From Perkinsus olseni (lineage: Eukaryota; Perkinsozoa; Perkinsida; Perkinsidae): DNA of 39,324 bases. Location of the stretch: NCBI GenBank assembly GCA_013115135.1, contig JABANP010000491.1, positions 1 to 39,324 on the forward strand. Reading direction: 5' to 3'. Both the position numbers and the translations under genes were made by a program. The notes under the pieces are model-generated. The model did not search any database. It was not told where the DNA came from and saw only the letters and a list, made by a program, of their open reading frames with translations. Below, piece by piece: positions 33,333 to 39,324 of the stretch. Within the stretch, counting starts at the first letter, position 1, and each line of letters begins with the position of its first letter.

Positions 33333-33393
33333 AGTCGGTCACAACAACAACCATATCATAATCATTATGATATGGTTGTTGTTGTGACCGACT
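33333..33393. repeat. 61-nt perfect palindrome
   Basis: Thirty-base arms (starting AGTCGGTCACAACAACAACC) are exactly complementary around a single central C at 33363. A second partial copy of the arm sequence (AGCCATATCACAG) lies just upstream. It sits 65 bp after the end of family copy 1. Confidence 0.9.
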
Positions 33394-33973
33394 ATTTCCC
33401 TTTTGCGTTGACCGAGCTGTCAGTCACTGACAGTCAGTGACCTCCCCATAGGAAGACTGTTCCTGGAAGAGCATAGTGCTCATATTCATGTGATTCTTCA
33501 GAATATTTTATTCTCTATTATCATTCATACAGCGCTGTCGCTACTGTAGGGTATAACTCACCGGACCACAAACCTGGATTGTTGACCTGTTAGACGGGTC
33601 GTGTGCAGAGTTACTCTGCCAGAGTACGCGAGCGGGTACAGCTCACATGGGCCCACACCAGCAGGGTGGCACTACTGAATGACGAAACGATATTGAGAAC
33701 ACTTCAAGGAAAAGTGAAGGGCCGACGAGTGAAATAAGAAAGATTAGTAATAACGCACGCGAAATACAACATTACCGTGATCACGCGGAGCCATTACGCG
33801 TATTATCGTGCAGTACGCGTATTCAATACGCCGTATTGGCAATATCGCGAGGCGCTACTCCCAGGAAGCTGAGGTTATCATCCGCATGCTCGGCGATGAA
33901 GCCAAGGAGTTTGAGGGGGTGATTGATACAATGAGGGTTCTTTACTTGCTCTCAATCAGACTTAAAGGGTAAC

Positions 33974-34799
33974 ATGAACGTCTGGGAGGTACATCTACAT
34001 TACCAGCGTGCGGATAGAGCTATCTGCGATCTGATTGATAACATGGATTCTCCGAATGCCAGAAGCTTCGCAAAGTTTATGCGAGAGCGTTCGCGAGTCC
34101 GCATCCCTGCAGTGGCCGTAGTACAGGAAGCACAAGTTCATGACTTCCGGCTCTTGAACCCTGAGTCCGAGGCCGCCAGCCACCCACCGGCTGGAAGTGT
34201 GTTTTCTACGCGGCTGGTTAAAAGAGCAGCTCGCGGTCACTGGTCGATTCACTCTCGTCACTATGAGTGCTCGGGAGAGAACTTCTTGAAGGCTTTCAAG
34301 AAGACAAACCGCCGCCTCGCGAAGAGTGCCCATGTGAGAAACATCCATGACGAGCAAGCCCTCCTGGCCATTGAATTGAACGAGAAACCTGAGGACGTCA
34401 ACCTTGGGATTTACAAGCTTGTCTTGGAGATTGAAGGAGCCGTTGCCTGTGATTTATGGCCCTGGAGCCTGTTTCTCGTTCAATCATGGAGTCCAGGGTG
34501 TCCATCTTGATGCAGCTATGTAACTTTCCATGAGCGAGTGCCCGGGATGCGAGGATGTGGTAGGAGTTTGGTCAACTCTCAAGCCTCGGAGAAGAAAAGT
34601 GGCCAAGAAGAAGGTGGTCAAACGAGATAGGAGAGGGGCGCCGCTTCCTAGTTCATCCGATGATGAAGATTTCGTGTATGACGACGTCATCTTCGCAGGC
34701 GGGAATGAGGATGAGCAGGAATCCGGCGAGGAGGAAGAGGAATACATTTTGATGATTCAGTCCGGCTACCTGGTTACCGACGAGAGCGACGACGAGTGA
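33974..34799 (+). CDS. unrecognised protein with basic patch and acidic tail
   Basis: Two successive plus-strand frames look like parts of one gene. The first (33974-34510) is helical and charged, with ARSFAKFMRERSRVRI, ENFLKAFKKTNRRLAKSAH and DEQALLAIELNEKPEDV. The second (34530-34799, TGA) has a dense basic patch (KPRRRKVAKKKVVKRDRR) that could be a nuclear localisation signal, then an acidic tail (NEDEQESGEEEEEY). An upstream frame (about 33840-33965, EVIIRMLGDEAKEFEGVI) probably supplies an earlier exon, so the ATG at 33974 may be internal. Junctions are unresolved. I recognise no family. Confidence 0.5.
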
Positions 34800-36107
34800 A
34801 AGCTGCTCTTCAACCTCTTCTTCATATATAGTCTCATTACCAGCCCCAGCCTCTTCGCGTCCCCGACGCGTCGGGGTATGGTCCAGTTACACACATTCTC
34901 TACTAGAGAGCTTCTCCATGGTAACTTGCCATAATCATTGAGCAAGTCAATGAAACTGAGCACTGTCCCCCGATGCAAGCTGAGACACCCCCTGCCAGAT
35001 CCAGCATACTCAATGTACTGATAATCTAGTTTTCCGCTACCGCAATGTACCCCATCCTTTTTCAGTTTCCGGCTCCGCCGGAAGCCAGATTTTTCCGCGC
35101 GGAAAGTCGAATTTCCGCTTACAGGGAACACTGTTTACAGTAGCGCTTCTGCTGACGTTTACGACCCGGGATTACAAGTTGTAATTTACAACATCATGTA
35201 GTACGTTGAGACGCATAGTATGCGTCGCATACCGACCAAACTCGGTTGTGATACATCATGGGGGTCAAACCGATGAACTTATCTGTCCTGCAACGCGAGA
35301 CCGCAAAATGTACTCCATTATGTTGTAGGTTGCTTTCTGAAGCCGTACGAGCTCCGAGCTCACTGAACTAGTCGTTCATTTCGTGGTTTCTTTCATACAG
35401 TTCCCAAGATAACAATCGTTACTAAGCGCCCTGCAGTGTGGCCTTTCTTTCTTTCTTTCTTTCTTTCTTTCGGAAAGAAGAGCTATTTCTCTCGAATGAA
35501 ATAAAGCCATGTTCAAGCCCATGAAACTCGGCCTAATCAGACCAAGATAACGAATGAGTTTGCTGTGCGCTGCTAATTGGAGCAATTAGTCACGAGTGCG
35601 GATCCAGCAGCTCATCCGGTACTAAATCTATACCACAGATGAGTAGGCCTCTTCGAGAGATAGGATCGGATCGCCACTCGATAGGAGTGGCACCGATGAT
35701 GCCACGTTGAAGAAGGATCCTCAATTCATAATTCTCGAAGCCCTACAGCTTGGCTCACGAATCGTTTTCCAATAGCGAATCCCCATGTTGCATTGCAGTG
35801 AATGCAGAGTCGAAGTGACCGCAGAGAGCGAAGGAGCGTTTACAGTGCACCTCATGAACAGAGCTCCGCAAGACCGACATAACTTGCGACGCAAGTCTCG
35901 CGTCCAATATACGATGCTGTACTCCCTCATGGGGTTCACCATGAAGCGTAGAGGGCCAATCAAACCCACTGGTTCCAATCCTCTTGCTTGCGAATCGCTC
36001 CTTAGCGAAAATTTTGCCTATTTTTCCTATTTTCTCTATTTTTCGGCAGGAAAAATAGGCCGAAAGAAAGAAAGTCTATTCTTCCTTCCACCGGCCACCC
36101 TGGCGCC
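34800..36107. other. intergenic stretch with microsatellite
   Basis: No supported gene. It contains the CTTT repeat at 35443-35471 and a long inverted pair near 36021-36060 (CCTATTTTTCC / GGAAAAATAGG). A plus-strand frame from 35785 has no recognisable features. Confidence 0.4.
35443..35471 (+). repeat. CTTT microsatellite, seven units
   Basis: Uninterrupted CTTT units followed by CGGAAAG. Confidence 0.9.
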
Positions 36108-36228
36108 GTGCTCTACGAATATCACATTAACTATCCAACGCGAGACATTGGAATTGAAGTAGAGCGCTATATCTTCCTAAACTCCTCCTCCTGCGGGCAC
36201 TGGTTTGGATCCGCTCAGAAAAAATTAG
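36108..36228 (+). pseudogene. broken fragment of the secreted family
   Basis: One frame reads YEYHINYP, matching DYHIGYP of family copy 1, then ERYIF, matching RYTF of the copy at 36588. After a frame change at about 36175 the next frame reads TPPPAGTGLDPLR, matching APPPEGTGLDPLR. It then stops at TAG (36226-36228). The fragment therefore preserves the core of the third exon in two frames. Confidence 0.6.
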
Positions 36229-36515
36229 TTGGTCGCATTATCGTAAGGAACTGAAGCGTCCTGACACGATTGCTAGGACGTTGGTAACCGACTGGCAGGA
36301 TGTGGCAACGAGTAAGTTTCGAACTTAAAGTTCGGGACATGAGAGAGGCTCCTCCGATAGCGGCCGGAGAAACTAGAGAAATCCGGGATGGACGCAATTG
36401 TTAGACTGCGAGAGACCTGCTCGGCTGACAGCCCGGCTGTCACAGCCGTCAACGGCAGTGGCAGCAGTTGGGATGAGTTCACGGGACGAGCCACGTAATT
36501 AGACTCACCAGTGAC

Positions 36516-36580
36516 GGACGAGCGAAATGTTGTTTCGTTTTGTGCGATAACTAATTCCGCGAAAACCGTTGGCGCGAAGG
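36516..36580 (+). repeat. family-associated box, copy 2
   Basis: The box starts GGACGAGCGAAATGTTG and includes GTGCGATAACTAATTCC, aligned with copy 1 at 31353. It ends just before the coding region of the next family member. Confidence 0.55.
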
Positions 36581-36587
36581 CCTAGCT

Positions 36588-37624
36588 GTGCATGCTGAAG
36601 TCCATGTTGAGGGGCAAAAGATGTATCATACAAGTAGTTCGGTTTTAATCACTGAAATGTTGACTAGACGGTCCATGGTCGTCAGTGCTGCTGCATGGCT
36701 ATCAAACCTACCACTCATCGTCGCGATCGGTGTGGTAGGCCCTCATATCTCAGATGACGTAGGAACTTCAATCGCGTCATCAGATGTCGCCGATTTATGT
36801 CCCCCTCATGATCATTTACTCTCAGGGCTTCCCTCCACTGCTCGCTACAGACCTCATCGTTGAGGGAAATGCTGTTAGCTGTCACTACAGTAATGAGAAG
36901 ACCATGGAAGAGATTCCGAAGTCTCTGAGGGTCCGCCTCGAAAGGGCCAGCGCGGTGAGAACAGAGGCCGTTATTTGTCCCTCGATAGAAGCCCACAGAG
37001 CGTTTCGAAGCACGTTGTAAGTCATTATCGCTGACGGGTACCTCGGTCCTCGTAGCGTTGCTCTCTCCCCTCAGTTCTTTCGGTCAAAACGTCCTCTCCA
37101 AGTTTGAGTTCGGCTTCCCACATTTCGATTACGCGAAGGCGTTATGGCGATACACCTTCAAGGCACCGCCGCCAGAAGGCACCGGTTTGGACCCGCTCAG
37201 AAATATCAGTGAAACAAGTTTCACTCAGCAATTAGAAAGCGTGAGCTTGGCCACGAGAAGGTTGGACAAACCGAGGGACGGCGGCGAAAGAATTACTCAG
37301 GATGCTCTATTCGGCATAGGAAATGGGATTGCTGCTCTGGGGGAGATGCGCAAAGCATGCGCAGATGCGATGGCCATCGTGAAGACTGAATATCCAACTT
37401 TCACTGGCCTCTGCAAAGAGTATCTCAATATGTCCAACGCTGCAATCAAGGCTGCTGGTTCGAGTGAAGAATGGACCTTCCGGGGGAAGGAAAACGCTCG
37501 GTTGGTTTACCCCATCTTCCATCCCGATATAGTTGTGAAGGAAGGCAGTGCATACAGATCCATTCTCCGACCATTTGGATTCGGATTTTTGGATAAGTAT
37601 GGTTTGTGGGAGCTTCCCAAATGA
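36588..37624 (+). CDS. secreted-family protein (family copy 2), 5' end uncertain
   Basis: Exons 36588-36734, 36763-37016 and 37075-37624 (TGA) join in phase, with introns of 28 and 58 nt. The 36588 ATG is only the first in frame; no clean signal peptide is present, although LPLIVAIGVVG is hydrophobic, so the true 5' exon may be missing or lost. LTRRSMVVSAAA aligns with STRRSTTSAAA of copy 1. RTEAVICPSIEAHRAFRST aligns with QTEEIICPETPRLEQYRIE, and the splice position after it is identical. The last exon contains RYTFKAPPPEGTGLDPLR, a helical middle (ACADAMAIVKTEYPTFTGL) and an aromatic C-terminus (GFGFLDKYGLWELPK). Function unknown. Confidence 0.6.
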
Positions 37625-38020
37625 TTACTCTCTTAGCCGTCATGCTGTCTGCCCATCAACATGCTGTTGTTGTATGCTACTACTTCGATCGGGTTACTCA
37701 AGTGTCTAAGCAACAAAGTAGCATCAGTGATACACTCCAACGGAGGCATGCATCAGTGTAGCTAGTAGATGATCCCGTCACTGTGGTTCAAGTGTAAGAC
37801 AGAATCTCAGCGGCTCAGATTCCACTATCCATATATCTCTGGCTTTGCCAATGGATAACAATCAGCAATGCAACCCAGCCCATACCTTCTAGAGCCCCTC
37901 CGAGTGATCCCTGGTCGTCTAGGCCTCGACTAGGAGTCACCGATGGGGTGACGGAGAGTATGGTTTTCAAGGAATTACGTGGTGCTATACCAGGCTCCAG
38001 TAACCGGAGGCCACTCACTC

Positions 38021-38088
38021 AGACGAGCGGAATCCCATCTGTTCTTGCGCGGCAATGATTTCAGCAAATCCCCTCACTGTGGCTATGG
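38021..38088 (+). repeat. family-associated box, copy 3
   Basis: Starts AGACGAGCGGAATCCCAT and includes AAATCCCCTCACTGTGGCT, matching copy 1 (AAATCCCTTCACTGGGGCT). Confidence 0.55.
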
Positions 38089-38337
38089 ATGGAGACACTC
38101 AGTGGTATTTGCGTCGGACTTGATAATAAAAGCGCTTATCGAACAGCCTGTTTGATCAGCGACTTTATTATCAGAATCATCGCCGACGGGCGACAACTAC
38201 GGTCTGATCAAATTGACTTCAGTCGTTCAGGACAGAAATTTGTAGAGCTTCCAAATGGTGTAAGTTCACGAGACAGCTCTCGCTTCTCTTCGATGAAACT
38301 GATTTCTATAATTTTTTCTGCCACCAATTTTCACTGA
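38089..38337 (+). pseudogene. probable remnant of the secreted family
   Basis: An 82-codon frame follows box copy 3. Its middle (ATCATCGCCGACGGGCGAC) resembles intron 37017-37074 of family copy 2 (ATTATCGCTGACGGGTAC) rather than coding sequence, so the open frame probably runs through decayed intron. No conserved family motif is encoded. Confidence 0.3.
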
Positions 38338-39324
38338 AAATTGGTGCATGACAAAGAACGCGGGATTACACTGGAAATTTTTCAGTGTAATCCCCCCGCG
38401 CTCTTCGTCATCAATTTCTCCTCAGTAACTCAGGATCTCCTACGTACACTCAAAGATTCGCTTGGCTGCTGCCGACAGATCTTAGGCTACGAGGCATCAA
38501 AAATACAATCCAAGCTGTGATGGTATTGTGAATCACAATCTGTGATTCACAACCGCAGTACCTGTAGAAAAAATCTACCAACGGTTGGACCTCGGCCCCG
38601 GGCCGGCGGCTCGAGAACATTCTCCGCCCCGTCGTATTCTACCCCGTCGCGCCGTTTCGTATAAAGCTTGTACGAAAAAGGCGCTTAGCGGGTCTTACCC
38701 AACGGAGTGGAAAGGGGGAAAAGGAAGCATCGACCCTTTCCCACTAGCCATTGCGATGAGTGCGTTCAATAGACCGTTTCTGAGACTCAGCGAACGCGAA
38801 CGAACCATCGGTTCCGGATGGCTCAAACCGGGCCGCAGAACATGTATTCTGGACACTGTCTCAAACCGGCTCAAACCGGGGCTGTCAGCCCCGGTCCCTT
38901 TCGACGATTGACACCATGCGGGTGCGAGTTCCACCGAACTACGGCTGTGGAGATTTCTCCTACAGACACACCGTCCGTGAGGATCACTGCCCCCAGCGAG
39001 TTGCCGACGAAGGGAATACTTTCATGAAGTGCTCGGAATTGCCAAGCGATGCCTACACTTCGTTTTCCGTTTCACTTCTTTCTAGATGGCGTTGGGTAAT
39101 GTGAGAGACGGAAGAAGCAACGCGCGAAGACTTTTTGAAATATACCCTCGTTCGACTCAAACTGTTCAACGAGGGGACTGCTGCTTCTCCGTTGTTGCTC
39201 ATAGTCAACGCAAGGGGAGAAGGAGCGTGAAGTCTTCTACTCAGGTCTATTCGGCCGGCGGGAGTATTAGCTATGCACGCAAGCACAAAAACGATCGGCG
39301 CGCAATGAGTAACGGGGACTTACA
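38338..39324. other. 3' stretch with hairpins and two plus-strand frames
   Basis: Hairpins lie at 38328-38346 (CCAATTTTC / GAAAATTGG) and 38362-38394 (GGGATTACACTG / CAGTGTAATCCC). CTCAAACCGG occurs three times near 38822-38880. A plus-strand frame at 38916-39104 begins MRVRVPPNYGCGDFSYRH, contains three Cys and is the most protein-like in the stretch, but has no supporting context. Confidence 0.35.

Noticed and set aside
1..39324. Dinoflagellate-type spliced-leader sequence or relict spliced leader at gene starts
   Set aside because: I looked for a CCGTAGCCAT...GGCTCAAG pattern upstream of the assigned starts and saw none.

Overview
Kind of organism. The window is eukaryotic nuclear DNA from an intron-dense protist. 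The best fit is an alveolate close to Perkinsus or the dinoflagellates. That placement is an inference. It rests on one long gene (13396-24197) whose SPRY domain, central blocks and C-terminal blocks recur in the same order in a protein family I remember from dinoflagellates and perkinsids. It also rests on the head-to-tail gene array, the many short GT-AG introns and an apparently standard code. No database search was possible.

Layout. The minus strand carries a head-to-tail array. Reading from high to low coordinates it holds: a seven-transmembrane protein of GPR107/TMEM87 type (31236-26644); a dual-specificity-phosphatase-like gene (26528-24759), only 115 bp away; the SPRY-type putative RNA-binding gene (24197-13396), with a further set of coding-looking exons inside its third intron; an unrecognised gene (about 13034-12317); a palindrome-rich spacer (9637-12316); an alpha-helical-repeat protein (9636-7060); a decayed reverse-transcriptase remnant (6019-5201); and an unrecognised five-exon gene (4970-3791). 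The first 3.6 kb is poorly resolved. From 31.3 kb to the end the plus strand carries a local family of related genes, one with a predicted signal peptide: one copy with an in-frame TGA (32119-33268), one broken fragment (36108-36228), one apparently intact 3' part (36588-37624) and one remnant (38089-38337). A repeated 65-70 bp box lies upstream of three of them. Another unrecognised gene (33974-34799) sits between the copies.

What stands out. Splice sites were placed by matching reading phase across exons. Once that was done, most of the repeated short sequences fell inside spliceosomal introns, often next to the 5' splice site. There are four kinds: (i) GTATCTTAGGTTGA-type elements, with two near-identical introns in unrelated genes 24 kb apart; (ii) the module ATTTCGTGGCGCGCGA; (iii) the module GCGGAGCGAAG; and (iv) tRNA T-arm / Pol III B-box-like sequences (GGTTCGAnTCC) in eight introns. 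Several introns look only 21-26 nt long, and many exons that follow an intron begin with GTA. Together these suggest a lineage-specific set of intron-forming (introner-like) elements, some resembling the 3' part of tRNAs. This is the most likely undescribed system in the window.

Limits. Exon boundaries were read by eye from splice consensus and phase, without transcripts. Function calls come from remembered family patterns.
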